From Lysobacter enzymogenes (GTDB taxonomy: Bacteria; Pseudomonadota; Gammaproteobacteria; Xanthomonadales; Xanthomonadaceae), in NCBI RefSeq assembly GCF_017355525.1, contig NZ_CP067395.1:4247001-4311000 (forward strand): a DNA stretch of 64,000 nucleotides. Reading direction: 5' to 3'. Shown piece by piece: positions 47,097-56,267 of the stretch. Position numbers and translations under genes: made by a program. How positions within the stretch are numbered: position 1 is the first letter of the stretch; each line of letters starts with the position of its first letter. Under the pieces are notes generated by a model. That model was given only the letters and a program-made list of their open reading frames with translations, had not been told where the DNA came from and searched no databases.

Positions 47097-47123
47097 GCGC
47101 GCGCCGGCGGCGCGCGCTGTTTT
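47097..47123 (+). terminator. probable terminator after gpsA
   Basis: A perfect 9-bp GC stem GCGCGCGCC/GGCGCGCGC with a three-base loop, followed by TGTTTT. Confidence 0.65.
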
Positions 47124-47203
47124 CCCGCAACCCGATCCGCGCGCGCCGCCAGGCCGCGCGTCGGTCGCGCGCGCGCAATCCGCGCAGCGTCGCGGCGAAC
47201 GGG

Positions 47204-47235
47204 CAAAAAAAGAGCCCGACCTTGCGGCCGGGCTC
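47204..47235 (-). terminator. terminator of the ax21-like gene
   Basis: The stem GAGCCCGACC...GGCCGGGCTC (47212-47235) on the minus strand is followed by seven T (A-run at 47205-47211). It lies just past the stop of the minus-strand outer-membrane gene. Confidence 0.92.
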
Positions 47236-47301
47236 CATCGCGACTTTTCGGGGGAGAGAGAGAATTCGCGATTGTTGCTGGAGTACCGTCGGAGCGCTTT
47301 C

Positions 47302-47940
47302 TTAGAAGCTGAAGCGCGGACCGATGAAGTATTCCTTCTCGCCGCCGTCGATGAACTTGGCGTCGGCGGTGATGCCCCAGTTGTTGTTGAACTTCACCAG
47401 GGTGCCCACGCGGGCGTAGAACTTGCTGTCGTACTTGTCGGCCGAGCTGCCGTACGAACGGGTGTTGTCGAAGTCCTGGTAACCGGCGAAGGCATAGCCT
47501 TCCCAGTTCGGGGTCAGCGTGCCGCGCACGCCGGCTTCGACGAAACCGCCCTTGAACTTGTCCGAGAAACCGCTGAAGTCGTACTTGTTCTGCTCGTAGG
47601 CGATGCGGGTGACGAGGTCGACGCGCTTGCTCAGCTCATGGTTGTAGCCCACGCCGATGTTCCAGCGGTCCAGATCGGTGCTCGGAATGCGGATGGTGCC
47701 GATGCTGCTGATGAAGCTGCGCGAATCGGTCTCCTGCTTGCTGTAGCTGCCGAAGACGTGGAAGTTCGGGTGGAACGCGTACGAACCGGCGATGGTCCAG
47801 CCATCGGAATCGGCGAACTTGTTCTTGGCGTCGATCTTGGCGTAGCCGGCTTCGACGTAGTTGTAGGAGACGCCTTCGGCGGCCGAAGCGGCGAACGGCA
47901 GCGCAGCGGCGAGGGTCAGGGCAAGCAATGCACGCTTCAT
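47302..47940 (-). CDS. ax21: Ax21-family outer-membrane beta-barrel protein
   Basis: A 212-residue protein, signal peptide ending FAASA (about 20), then SYNYVEAGY... and repeated beta-strand pairs ending in the outer-membrane C-terminal signature YFIGPRFSF. It resembles the Xanthomonas Ax21 / Stenotrophomonas homologues (HPNFHVFGSYS, RWNIGVGYNHELS, VKFNNNWGITADAKF) along its length. Ax21 was once proposed as an activator of rice XA21 immunity, a claim since withdrawn; the natural role is probably surface structure and biofilm or motility. ATG 47940. A long AT-rich leader lies upstream. Confidence 0.9.
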   Translation of the reverse strand: MKRALLALTLAAALPFAASAAEGVSYNYVEAGYAKIDAKNKFADSDGWTIAGSYAFHPNFHVFGSYSKQETDSRSFISSIGTIRIPSTDLDRWNIGVGYNHELSKRVDLVTRIAYEQNKYDFSGFSDKFKGGFVEAGVRGTLTPNWEGYAFAGYQDFDNTRSYGSSADKYDSKFYARVGTLVKFNNNWGITADAKFIDGGEKEYFIGPRFSF

Positions 47941-48291
47941 AAAGGTCTTAGCCTCTTATTGGTCTTATTCCGTTTCCACGCGCCTCGGGGTAAGGCGTCC
48001 GTGTGGATCGGTGTGCGCAGTATCGTCATCGCGCTTCAATCGCACCTGAATTTTTCTGAGTTTTTTATAGGAACTAAACGTTCTGTTTACGGTACTTGGA
48101 CATCGGTCTAGGCCTGAAGTCACGGTTTTTAAGGGGATTTTCAGCATCGCAACGCACGAGCCTTGCTAGAGGCTGAACATTCGCGCGCACGATCGGCAAA
48201 CAGGCGCAGCGCAAGAAACGGATGGCGCGGCGTCGCGCGCATCGCCAGCATGACGTTCGTCATACGCATGCGCCGCAGGACGCTCAATCCC
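47941..48291. promoter_or_regulatory. divergent ax21-like / oxygenase intergenic region
   Basis: The gap holds an unusually AT-rich block (48040-48135: TTTTTCTGAGTTTTTTATAGG) that provides good -10-like TATAAA on the minus strand and is the likely ax21 promoter area. A perfect palindrome ATGACG-TT-CGTCAT at 48250-48263 lies 28 bases before the oxygenase start and could be an operator. Exact promoters not assigned. Confidence 0.5.
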
Positions 48292-49059
48292 ATGATCGCC
48301 GACGCTTGGATTTCGCAAACAGCGCCCGAAACCGCCGCGCCGGACGCGCGCGAACGCCTGCATCGCCGCATCGACGGCTACGACTGGAGCGCGCTCGGCG
48401 CCGCGCTCGACGAACGCGGCTGGGCGCTGCTGCCGAAGCTGCTCAGCGCGAGCCAATGCGCGGCGCTGGCGGACGCTTACGACGACGAGCCGCGCTACCG
48501 CAGCCGCATCGTCATGCAGCGCCACGGCTTCGGCCGCGGCGAATACCGTTACTTCGGCTATCCGCTGCCGCCGATGGTGCAGGCGTTGCGCGAAGGCCTG
48601 TACCCGCCTCTGGCGCGGATCGCCGAGCGTTGGCGCGCGGCGCTGGGCGAAGACGGCGGGTATCCGGATTCGTTGCAGGCGTTCGTGGCGCGCTGCCATG
48701 CCGCCGGCCAGACGCGACCGACGCCGTTGCTGTTGCGCTACGGCGAGGGCGACTACAACTGCCTGCACCAGGACGTCTACGGCGAGCATGTGTTTCCGCT
48801 GCAAACCGCGATCTTGCTGTCGCAGCCCGGGCGCGACTTCGAAGGCGGCGAGTTCGTGCTGACCGAACAGCGTCCGCGCATGCAGTCGCGCGCGCAGGTG
48901 GTGCCGCTGCGGCAAGGCGATGCGGTGGCGTTCGCGGTGCGCCACCGGCCGCAGCGCGGCGCGCGCGGGTTCTACCGGGTCAACCTGCGCCATGGCGTGA
49001 GCGCGTTGCGCGCGGGCACGCGGCATACGCTGGGCGTGATCTTCCACGACGCGCAGTGA
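48292..49059 (+). CDS. 2OG-Fe(II) oxygenase (prokaryotic 2OG_Fe(II) family)
   Basis: A 255-residue dioxygenase. The iron-binding HxD is in NCLHQDVYGEHVFPLQ (about 162-177), the distal His in FYRVNLRHGVSAL, and an Arg nearby (RAGTRHTLGV) to hold 2-oxoglutarate. These enzymes hydroxylate proteins or small molecules; this group often sits in alkylation-repair (Ada) loci and the substrate is unknown. ATG 48292 is chosen; earlier ATGs at 48250 and 48268 fall on the palindrome. Confidence 0.82.
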   Translation: MIADAWISQTAPETAAPDARERLHRRIDGYDWSALGAALDERGWALLPKLLSASQCAALADAYDDEPRYRSRIVMQRHGFGRGEYRYFGYPLPPMVQALREGLYPPLARIAERWRAALGEDGGYPDSLQAFVARCHAAGQTRPTPLLLRYGEGDYNCLHQDVYGEHVFPLQTAILLSQPGRDFEGGEFVLTEQRPRMQSRAQVVPLRQGDAVAFAVRHRPQRGARGFYRVNLRHGVSALRAGTRHTLGVIFHDAQ

Positions 49060-49309
49060 GCGGCCGGCGCCGCGACGGCGGTGCGGCTCACCCGCGTCAT
49101 CTGCGAAAACGTCGCACGCCCTGCGCTGTTAGCGCCCGCGGCAAACGCGACGGCGCGCGCATCGCGGCCACAGCGCTGTTGCATCCGTGCATCGCCGGTC
49201 GCTGACCGCCCCGCCGTAGCGGCGGCGTTGGCTCCTAAGTCGCCGCTGCGCGAACGGCGCGCCGCACCGCGGCGCGATCCGAGGACGAGTCGATCACAAG
49301 GAGCCCGCC

Positions 49310-50092
49310 ATGCCGCTGCAAGACCAATCTTTCGTGCGCCGCGAACTCGATTTCCCCGGCGCCTTGCGCCAGGGCGCCAGCGGCGCGGCGGTGAAGCGGG
49401 TGCAGGAGTGGCTGGGCTATCACGACAGCGGCACGCCGATCGACGGCAAGTTCGGCCCCGGGACCGACCGCGCCTTGCAGGGCTTCGCCGCGCGCAAGCG
49501 CATCGCCTATGCCGGCGAAGTCGGGCCGACGCTGTGGGCGGCGCTGACCGAGCCGCTGGCGCGCGTTGTCGGCGCGAGCGCCAACGCGCCGGCGAACAAG
49601 CCGTATCCGCAGTTGGTGCGCTGGTTCGCCGAGCAGCATCTGCTCGCGCATCCGGTCGAACTCGGCGGCGCCAATCGCGGGCCGTGGGTGCGGTTCTACA
49701 TGAAGGGCAGCGAGGGCGAGAGCATGCTGTGGTGCGCGGGGTTCGTCAGCACGGTGTTGCGCCAGGCGGCCGAGCATGCGGGGCGGGCGATGCCGATCGC
49801 CGGCAGCTTCGGCTGCGACGAACTGGCGGCGCAGGCCAAGGCCGGCGGGCGTTTCCTCGCCGCGCGCGCGCTCGCCGGCGCGCCGGGCTTCGCCGCGCTC
49901 GGCGCTTGCGGCGTGTTCCTGGTGCGCAAGAGCGCCAGCGACTGGATCCACACCGGCTTCGCCTTCGACGGCAACGCCGACAGCTTCCTCAGCATCGAGG
50001 GCAATACCGACCACAAGGGCTCGGCCAACGGGTTCGAGGTCGCGCGCCGCGCGCGCAAGACCGCGGCCTGCGATTTCATCCGCCTGGGCTGA
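49310..50092 (+). CDS. peptidoglycan-binding protein with C-terminal CHAP/NlpC-like cysteine peptidase domain
   Basis: A 260-residue protein: N-terminal PG_binding_1 domain (about 18-75, LRQGASGAAVKRVQEWLGYHDSGTPIDGKFGPGT) and a C-terminal domain with MLWCAGFVSTVLRQAAEH (Cys about 144) and DWIHTGFAFDG (His about 216), the Cys-His pair of CHAP/NlpC-type peptidoglycan amidases. No signal peptide is visible, so it would need a non-Sec route, phage-like holin or lysis. Not associated with a visible secretion or prophage locus. Confidence 0.78.
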   Translation: MPLQDQSFVRRELDFPGALRQGASGAAVKRVQEWLGYHDSGTPIDGKFGPGTDRALQGFAARKRIAYAGEVGPTLWAALTEPLARVVGASANAPANKPYPQLVRWFAEQHLLAHPVELGGANRGPWVRFYMKGSEGESMLWCAGFVSTVLRQAAEHAGRAMPIAGSFGCDELAAQAKAGGRFLAARALAGAPGFAALGACGVFLVRKSASDWIHTGFAFDGNADSFLSIEGNTDHKGSANGFEVARRARKTAACDFIRLG

Positions 50093-50250
50093 GTCCGGCC
50101 GGCCCGGCCCGGCGCGTGTGGGCCGGGCCCTCCACGGCCGGTCCATCGGCGACGAATCCGCCCAGCACCGCCTGCGGCCTTGGCGCCGCACCGGACGAAT
50201 CCCCCCTCTGCCGTATTGACGCCCCCGCGACTCCCGCTTACCTTGTGTCG

Positions 50251-50278
50251 GAAATGAAATGATATATCGTTTCATTTC
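50251..50278 (+). promoter_or_regulatory. 28-bp near-perfect palindromic operator of the metallophore operon
   Basis: GAAATGAAA at 50251-50259 faces TTTCATTTC at 50270-50278 around GATATATC; 13 of 14 base pairs are symmetric. It is strikingly AT-rich in this genome and lies 26 bases before the operon's GTG. A TGATAT inside it can serve as -10 element with TTACCT 16 bases upstream, so a bound repressor would block RNA polymerase. Size and symmetry resemble Fur/Zur-family boxes, but the sequence is not the classic Fur box. Confidence 0.7.
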
Positions 50279-50304
50279 ACACTTTCGGTGCAGCAGGGGT
50301 CGCA

Positions 50305-52578
50305 GTGAACACAGGCAGTCGGGGAAGCCGCGCGGCAGCGGCAGGCGGAACACCACAACGACGCGGCGGGGCGGTCGCGCCCGGCGCCGGGCCGCGCTGG
50401 CTCGCGGGCGCGGTCCTGAGCGCGTTGGCGCTGCCGTCCGCCTTCGCCCAGACCGCGCCGGCCGAAAGCGCCGGCGGCGCCACGCCCAAGCTGCTCGACA
50501 AGGTCACCGTCGAAGGCGCGTCCGCCGCGCCGTGGGACCGGCCCGCGCCGACCGCCTCGCGCCTGGGCCTGAGCGGGCGCGAGACGCCGGCCGCGGTGAC
50601 GACGCTGACCCAGGAACAGATCCAGGCCCGCGGCCTGCGCGGCAGCGTCGAGACGCTCAACGCCGCGCCGGGCGTGTTGGCCGGGCAGTTGCCGTCGTCG
50701 CCGGGCACGGCCTCGATGCGCGGCTTCAGCGGCGGCGCGATCGCGCTGCTGTACGACGGCGTGCGCCAGAGCACCGCGCCGCTGGTCACCCGCGACTTCG
50801 ACAGTTGGAGCTTCGAGCGCATCGAAGTGCTCAAGGGCCCGGCCTCGGTGCTGTACGGCGAAGGCGCGCTGGCCGGCGCGATCAATCTGGTGCCCAAGCG
50901 CCCGGACTTCGACGGCCGCGCGTTCTCCGGCCTGATCGGCGTCGGCAGCTTCGGCGGCCGCCGCTACGCGGTGGATTTCAACGAACCGGTCGGCGAGCGC
51001 CTGGCCTTGCGCGCGATCGCCAGCCGCCGCAGCGGCGACGGCTACGTCGACGGCACCGCCAGCGAGTCCACCTCGGCCACCGTGGCCGCGCGCTGGCGGC
51101 CGAGCGACGCGATCGAGGTCGATGTCGCGCTGGATCATTTCGAAGACGACTACGACACGGCGTACTGGGGCACGCCGCTGCTTCCCGCCGCGCTCGCGCG
51201 CGACCCCAGCTCGCTGGTGCGCAGCGCCGACGGGCGCGTGCTCGACCGTTCGCTGCGCCGGCGCAACTACAACGTCGACAACGGTCTGCAGGATTCGCGC
51301 GGCGACTGGCTGCGCACGCGGGTGGGTTGGCAGATCGGCGACGGCCTGCGCTTCAGCAACGAGTTCAGCTACTACGACGCCAAGCGCCGCTGGTGGAATT
51401 CGGAAACCTACGCGTTCAACCCGCGCAGCGGCCTGCTCGACCGCGGCACCACCCGGATCGAGCACGATCAACGCTTCTGGGTCGAGCGCGCGACGCTGTC
51501 GGCCGACAGCGAGTTGGGCGGACGCCGCAACCGCGCCGCGGTCGGCATGGAAATCAGCAACGGCGACTTCGCGGTGATGCGCCGCTTCGGCACCACCGCG
51601 CCCGTCGATCCGTTCGCGCCGCAGCGCGGTTCGGTCAGCTTCGCCGACACCGCGGCGAACTTCCCCGGCGCCGGCAACCGCGTCGATTTCGATTCGCGCA
51701 CCCGGGTGTACTCGCTGTTCGCCGAAGACGCCTACAACCTCAGCGAACGCTGGTTGCTGCTGGCCGGCCTGCGTTACGACCGGATCGAGCTGGAACGCCG
51801 CATCGACGACCGCAACACCGGCGCGCGCACGCGCTTCGAACGCACTTACGAACCGCTGTCGTGGCGGCTGGGCACGGTCTACGATCTGGCGCCGGCGACC
51901 CAGCTGTACGCGCAGTACAGCACCGCGGTGGCGCCGGTCGGCAGCCTGCCGCTGCTGTCGCTGGCGAACTCGCGCTTCGAACTGACCCACGGGCGTTCGG
52001 CCGAGGCCGGGATCAAGAGCAGCGTGTGGGACGGCCGCGTCGATCTGGGCGCGAGCGCGTACTGGATCGAGCAGGACGACATCGTCACCCGCGATCCGCG
52101 CAACGCCAATCTGTCGGTGCAAGGCGGCACCCAGTCGTCGCGCGGGATCGAACTGACCGCGGCGGCGGCGCTGACCCGCGCCTTGCGCATCGACGCCAGC
52201 GTGGCCGCGTTGAACGCGCGCTTCGACAAACTGCGCGAGGCCGGCGGCGCCGACCGCGCCGGCAACGTACCGCCGAACGTGCCCGAGCGTATCGCGCAAG
52301 TGCATGCGAGCTACCGCTTCGACGCGCTGCCGCTGACCGTCGGCGCCGGCGCGCGCTACGTCGGGCCGTGGTACGCCGACAACGCCAACCGCCTGCGCGT
52401 CGCCGGCCGCACGGTCTGGGACGCCAGCGTCGCCTACCGGTTGCCGTTCGGCGAGATCGCGCTGTACGGGCGCAACCTCGGCGATGCGCTGTACGCCGAC
52501 TGGACCGGCGGCGCCGCCGACCAATTCGTGCTCGGCGCGCCGCGCAGCGTCGAGCTGACCTTGAGGGTGAACCTATGA
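50305..52578 (+). CDS. TonB-dependent siderophore-type receptor (first of two in the operon)
   Basis: A 757-residue receptor. Signal peptide ending SAFAQ (about 48; GTG start at 50305 gives a long but usable leader), TonB box region LDKVTVEG (about 65), plug with TRDFDSWSFERIEVLKGPASVLYGEGALAGAINLVPKRP (about 155-193), and a barrel ending RSVELTLRVNL. The plug signature is that of ferric-siderophore receptors (FhuE/FpvA type). No STN domain, so it is not a signal transducer. First gene of the ten-gene operon; ends ATGA-overlapped with the ABC ATPase. Confidence 0.9.
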   Translation: MNTGSRGSRAAAAGGTPQRRGGAVAPGAGPRWLAGAVLSALALPSAFAQTAPAESAGGATPKLLDKVTVEGASAAPWDRPAPTASRLGLSGRETPAAVTTLTQEQIQARGLRGSVETLNAAPGVLAGQLPSSPGTASMRGFSGGAIALLYDGVRQSTAPLVTRDFDSWSFERIEVLKGPASVLYGEGALAGAINLVPKRPDFDGRAFSGLIGVGSFGGRRYAVDFNEPVGERLALRAIASRRSGDGYVDGTASESTSATVAARWRPSDAIEVDVALDHFEDDYDTAYWGTPLLPAALARDPSSLVRSADGRVLDRSLRRRNYNVDNGLQDSRGDWLRTRVGWQIGDGLRFSNEFSYYDAKRRWWNSETYAFNPRSGLLDRGTTRIEHDQRFWVERATLSADSELGGRRNRAAVGMEISNGDFAVMRRFGTTAPVDPFAPQRGSVSFADTAANFPGAGNRVDFDSRTRVYSLFAEDAYNLSERWLLLAGLRYDRIELERRIDDRNTGARTRFERTYEPLSWRLGTVYDLAPATQLYAQYSTAVAPVGSLPLLSLANSRFELTHGRSAEAGIKSSVWDGRVDLGASAYWIEQDDIVTRDPRNANLSVQGGTQSSRGIELTAAAALTRALRIDASVAALNARFDKLREAGGADRAGNVPPNVPERIAQVHASYRFDALPLTVGAGARYVGPWYADNANRLRVAGRTVWDASVAYRLPFGEIALYGRNLGDALYADWTGGAADQFVLGAPRSVELTLRVNL

Positions 52579-53336
52579 GCCTGCTCGAGAGCAGCACCGA
52601 CGCGCTGCGCCTGGACGGCGTGCGCAAGGACTTCGGCGACCGCCACGCCCTGCAGTCGCTGACGCTCGGCATCGCGCCGGGCGAGGTGTACGCGCTGCTC
52701 GGTCCCAACGGCGCCGGCAAGACCACCACCTTGAACCTGATCCTCGGGTTCCTGGACCCGGACGGCGGCCGCATCGAGGTCGCCGGCATCGACGTGGGCC
52801 GCGACCGACTCGGCGCGCGCGCCAGGATCGCGTATCTGCCGGAAACGGTGATGCTGCATCCGCAGCTCGACGCGATCGAGAACCTGAGCTATTTCGCCTT
52901 GCTCGGCGGCCGCCGCATCGACGCGCGCCAGGCGCGCGCGCTGCTGGCCGAGGCCGGTTTGCAGGAGGAAGCGCATACCCGCCGCGCCGGCGGTTTTTCC
53001 AAGGGCATGCGGCAGAAAGTCGGCCTCGCCATCGCCCTGGCCAAGGACGCGCAGTTGCTGCTGCTCGACGAACCGACCTCGGGCCTGGACGCCAGCGCCG
53101 CCAACGATCTGTCGCACGGCATGCGCGCTGCGTCGCGGCGCGGCGTGGCGGTGCTGATGGCGACCCACGATCTGTACCGGGTCAAGGACGTGGCCCATCG
53201 CCTCGGCATCCTGCGCGCGGGCCGGTTGTTGACCGAGCGCCGCACCAGCGAACTGTCGGCCTCGCAGATCGAAGCGCTGTACTTGCAGGAACTCGACGCG
53301 GCCGGCGCGGCCGCGACCGGAGCGGCCGCCGCATGA
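52575..53336 (+). CDS. ABC transporter ATP-binding protein
   Basis: A 253-residue ATPase with Walker A GPNGAGKTTTL (about 43-53), signature FSKGMRQKV (in the LSGGQ position), Walker B LLLLDEPTSGLD and switch His in MATHDLYR. CcmA/NatA-like group used by exporters and ABC-2 permeases. Start overlaps the receptor stop (ATGA) and its stop overlaps the permease start. Partner of the two permeases that follow. Confidence 0.93.
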   Translation: MSLLESSTDALRLDGVRKDFGDRHALQSLTLGIAPGEVYALLGPNGAGKTTTLNLILGFLDPDGGRIEVAGIDVGRDRLGARARIAYLPETVMLHPQLDAIENLSYFALLGGRRIDARQARALLAEAGLQEEAHTRRAGGFSKGMRQKVGLAIALAKDAQLLLLDEPTSGLDASAANDLSHGMRAASRRGVAVLMATHDLYRVKDVAHRLGILRAGRLLTERRTSELSASQIEALYLQELDAAGAAATGAAAA

Positions 53337-54736
53337 GCGCGTCGCTGACCGCGTACGAATGGACCCTGCTGCGCCGCGACCGCCGCGCCTGGTGGGCGTT
53401 GCTGGCGCTGGCCGCGCTGGTGTTGCTGGCGTTTTCGTTCGACCTGGCGACGGTGGCGTCGGGCAATGCGGCCAAGGCGCAGGCCGCAAAGGCCGAGCGC
53501 GCGCGCTGGCTGGGGCAGGGCGCGAAGGATCCGCATTCGGCCGCGCACTACAGCATCTTCGCGTTCAAGCCGGCGCCGCTGTTGGCGGCGCTGGACCCGG
53601 GCGCGCAGCCCTTCGTCGGCCAGACCGTGTGGCTGGAAGCGCACGTGCAGAACGACATGCTGTACCGGCCGCAGGGCGATGCGTCGGCGTTGCAGCGCGC
53701 GGGGCTGGCCAGTCCGGCCAGCCTGTTGATCGCGTTCGCGCCGCTGGTGGCGTTCCTGCTGGCGTTCACCGCGGTGGCGATGGACCGCGAGCGCGGCACC
53801 TTGCGCCTGGCGCTCGGCGCGGCGCTGCGTCCGCGCGCGATCGTCGCCGCCAAGGCGCTGGCGATCTGGTCGGCGCTGCTGCTTGCGTTGCTCGCACCGG
53901 TCACCGTCGCGGCGGCCGTCGCCAGCGCCGCGCTGGGCGGACTGAGCGCGGACGTGGCCTTGCGCCTGGCGCTGTGGGCGGCGGCGATGGCGGTGTACCT
54001 GGGCGTGCTGACCGCGCTCGGCGTGGCGGCGTGCTTGCTGACGCGCAGCGTGCGCGGCGCGCTGGCGCTGTTGTTCGGGCTGTGGATCGCGCTGGCGCTG
54101 GCCTTGCCGCGTTGGGCCAGCGGCGCGGTCGAAGCCGCGGTGCCGTTGCCGTCGAGCCAACAGGTCAAGCAACAGCTGCAGGACGAAGCGCCGTCGTTCT
54201 GGACCGCCGAGGAAGCCAAGAAGCACCGCAGCGCCTTGCTCGCGCGCTACGGCGCCAAGGACGTCGGCGAGATGCGCGTGGACGCGCGCGGCGCCGAGCT
54301 GGATCTGAGCGAGCGCCATTCGCACGAAGTCTTCGACCGCGTGCTCGGCGGTTTCTACGACCGCGTCGCGGCGCAGGACCGCGCCTTCGCCGCCTGGGGC
54401 TGGGCGAGCCCGGCGACCGCGATGCAGAGCCTGTCGCCGCTGCTGGCCGGCAGCGATTTCGGCCACCACCGGCGCTTCATCGATGCCGCCGAGCACTACC
54501 GGCGCGCGCTGGTCAACCGCATGAACGAGGACGTGATGGCGCATCCGCTCAATGGCGCGCAGCCGCGCCATACCAACGACGAACGCCTGTGGGCGCAGGT
54601 GCCGCAGTTCGAAGCGCCGATGCCGGCGCTGGCGGCGAACTGGCGCAACGCCGCGCCCGCGCTGTCCGGCTTGCTCGCCTGGGCGGCGTTGGCCGCGGGC
54701 TTGCTGGCGCTGGCCGCGCGCAGGCTGCGGCCATGA
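53333..54736 (+). CDS. ABC-2-type permease subunit 1 (DUF3526-like)
   Basis: A 467-residue permease: N-terminal helix (AWWALLALAALVLLAFSFDLA), a periplasmic loop, a core of about five helices (LLIAFAPLVAFLLAFTAVAM; ALAIWSALLLALLAPVTVAA; AAAMAVYLGVLTALGVAACLL; ALALLFGLWIALALALP), a large extracytoplasmic domain with amphipathic helices (about 255-420) and a last helix. Layout and MDRERGTLRLALG match DUF3526 ABC permeases. Pairs with the next gene as a heterodimer. Confidence 0.82.
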   Translation: MSASLTAYEWTLLRRDRRAWWALLALAALVLLAFSFDLATVASGNAAKAQAAKAERARWLGQGAKDPHSAAHYSIFAFKPAPLLAALDPGAQPFVGQTVWLEAHVQNDMLYRPQGDASALQRAGLASPASLLIAFAPLVAFLLAFTAVAMDRERGTLRLALGAALRPRAIVAAKALAIWSALLLALLAPVTVAAAVASAALGGLSADVALRLALWAAAMAVYLGVLTALGVAACLLTRSVRGALALLFGLWIALALALPRWASGAVEAAVPLPSSQQVKQQLQDEAPSFWTAEEAKKHRSALLARYGAKDVGEMRVDARGAELDLSERHSHEVFDRVLGGFYDRVAAQDRAFAAWGWASPATAMQSLSPLLAGSDFGHHRRFIDAAEHYRRALVNRMNEDVMAHPLNGAQPRHTNDERLWAQVPQFEAPMPALAANWRNAAPALSGLLAWAALAAGLLALAARRLRP

Positions 54737-56265
54737 GCGCGCGCAGCGACCACGCCGGCGCGATCGCGTTGCCGGCCGCGCGCAGCGCCGGTTTCGCCGA
54801 GCTGTTGCGTTGGGAACTCGGCCATATCGGCCGCAGCCGTCTGTTGTGGACCGTGATCGGTCTGCTGTTCGCGGCGATGCTGTGGGGCGCGCACAGCGGC
54901 GCCGCGCTGCATCGCGGCCAGGACCGGGCGATCGAGCGCAGCCGCGCCAGCGATCTGGACTGGACCCGGCAGATCCTCGAGCGCGCGCGCCGTTACGCGG
55001 AACCGGCGGCCGAACCGGTGCCGTACTGGCAGGACCCGACCGACGTGGCCGGTTTCAGCCGTTATTTCCTGCGCGCCCACAGCTACAAGCCGAACCTGCC
55101 GCTGTCGCCGCTGGCGGTCGGCGGCAGCGATCTGATGCCGACGCGGCTGCCGGTGAAGCTGGAAACGCCGTTCGGGATCGAGCCGGCCTACGATTTCGAG
55201 AATCCGCGCGCGCTCGGCCTGGGCCGGTTCGATCTCGGCTACGTGCTGGTGTATCTGCTGCCGGTCGCGGCGATCGTGCTGATCGGCTTGCTCGCCACGT
55301 TCGAGCGCGACCACGGCATGCTGCGGCTGATCGCCGCGCAACGGGTCGGGCCGCGCGCCTGGCTCGGCGCGCGCATCGCCGCGATCTTCCTCTGGCTGGC
55401 GCCGGCGGCGCTGTTGAGCATGTTGATCGCATTGTTCTCGGCCGGCGCCGACCTCGGCGCCGCCGTTCCCGAATTGATCGCGTCGGCGGCACTGGTGGTG
55501 GCCTACCTGGGGTTCTGGGCCGCGCTGGGATTCGTCGTGGTGTCCGCGTGGCCCGGCGCCGCCGGCGCGATCAGCCTGATGAGCGCGGTGTGGGCGGTGC
55601 TGGCGATCGGCCTGCCGCTGCTCGGCAGCGGGGTCGCCGCGCGCCTGGGCGACGCGCCCACGCCGATCGCTTACGTGGACGCGCAGCGCCGCGCCAACGA
55701 CGCCATCGGCGTCGAACGCGATGCGCTGCTCGCGCGCGACTTCCGCGCCCGCGCCGACCTGGCCGGTTCGCTCGACAAGATCGGCAGCCTGGACTACGCC
55801 ACGCGACTGAGCTTCCTGGCGCCGGAACTGGAGCGCCGCCTGCAACCGCTGCGCGACCGCCAGGACAGCGCGCACAGCGCGCGCGAGCGGCTGTCGCAGT
55901 GGGCCGGCTACGCGGCGCCGCCGCTGGGCATGGAGCAGGCGCTGGCGCGTCTGGCCGGCACCGACGCCGAGCGCCATCGCCGTTTCGAACGCCAGACCGC
56001 GGCGTACCAGAAGCGATTGCGCGAGTGGTTCTATCCGCGCATGCAGCGCCAGATCGCGGCGCCGACGCCGCGGCCGCGCGCGGACAGCTACGGGCGCATG
56101 AACTTCCTGGAGTTCGATGCGATCCCGGCGTACGTCTGGAGCGAAGCGCCGGCGTGGTCGCGGGTGGCCGGCGCGCTGCCGATGGCGCTGTGGCTGACGC
56201 TGCTGGCGGCGGGCCTGAGCGGCTGGGCGCTGCGGCGCCTGCGGCAATGGCCGGCGGAGTTGTGA
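54733..56265 (+). CDS. ABC-2-type permease subunit 2 (DUF3526-like)
   Basis: A 510-residue permease of the same architecture as its neighbour: N-terminal helix (LLWTVIGLLFAAMLWG), a loop, then a helix bundle (VLVYLLPVAAIVLIGLLATFERDHGMLRLIAAQRVGPRAW... is the hallmark FERDxGxLxLxxxQ segment), and a large soluble domain (about 310-480) with a last helix. ATGA overlap with subunit 1 and a GTGA-type overlap with the second receptor. Substrate unknown; it could move the metal-loaded or free product across the inner membrane. Confidence 0.82.
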   Translation: MSARSDHAGAIALPAARSAGFAELLRWELGHIGRSRLLWTVIGLLFAAMLWGAHSGAALHRGQDRAIERSRASDLDWTRQILERARRYAEPAAEPVPYWQDPTDVAGFSRYFLRAHSYKPNLPLSPLAVGGSDLMPTRLPVKLETPFGIEPAYDFENPRALGLGRFDLGYVLVYLLPVAAIVLIGLLATFERDHGMLRLIAAQRVGPRAWLGARIAAIFLWLAPAALLSMLIALFSAGADLGAAVPELIASAALVVAYLGFWAALGFVVVSAWPGAAGAISLMSAVWAVLAIGLPLLGSGVAARLGDAPTPIAYVDAQRRANDAIGVERDALLARDFRARADLAGSLDKIGSLDYATRLSFLAPELERRLQPLRDRQDSAHSARERLSQWAGYAAPPLGMEQALARLAGTDAERHRRFERQTAAYQKRLREWFYPRMQRQIAAPTPRPRADSYGRMNFLEFDAIPAYVWSEAPAWSRVAGALPMALWLTLLAAGLSGWALRRLRQWPAEL

Positions 56266-56267
56266 GC

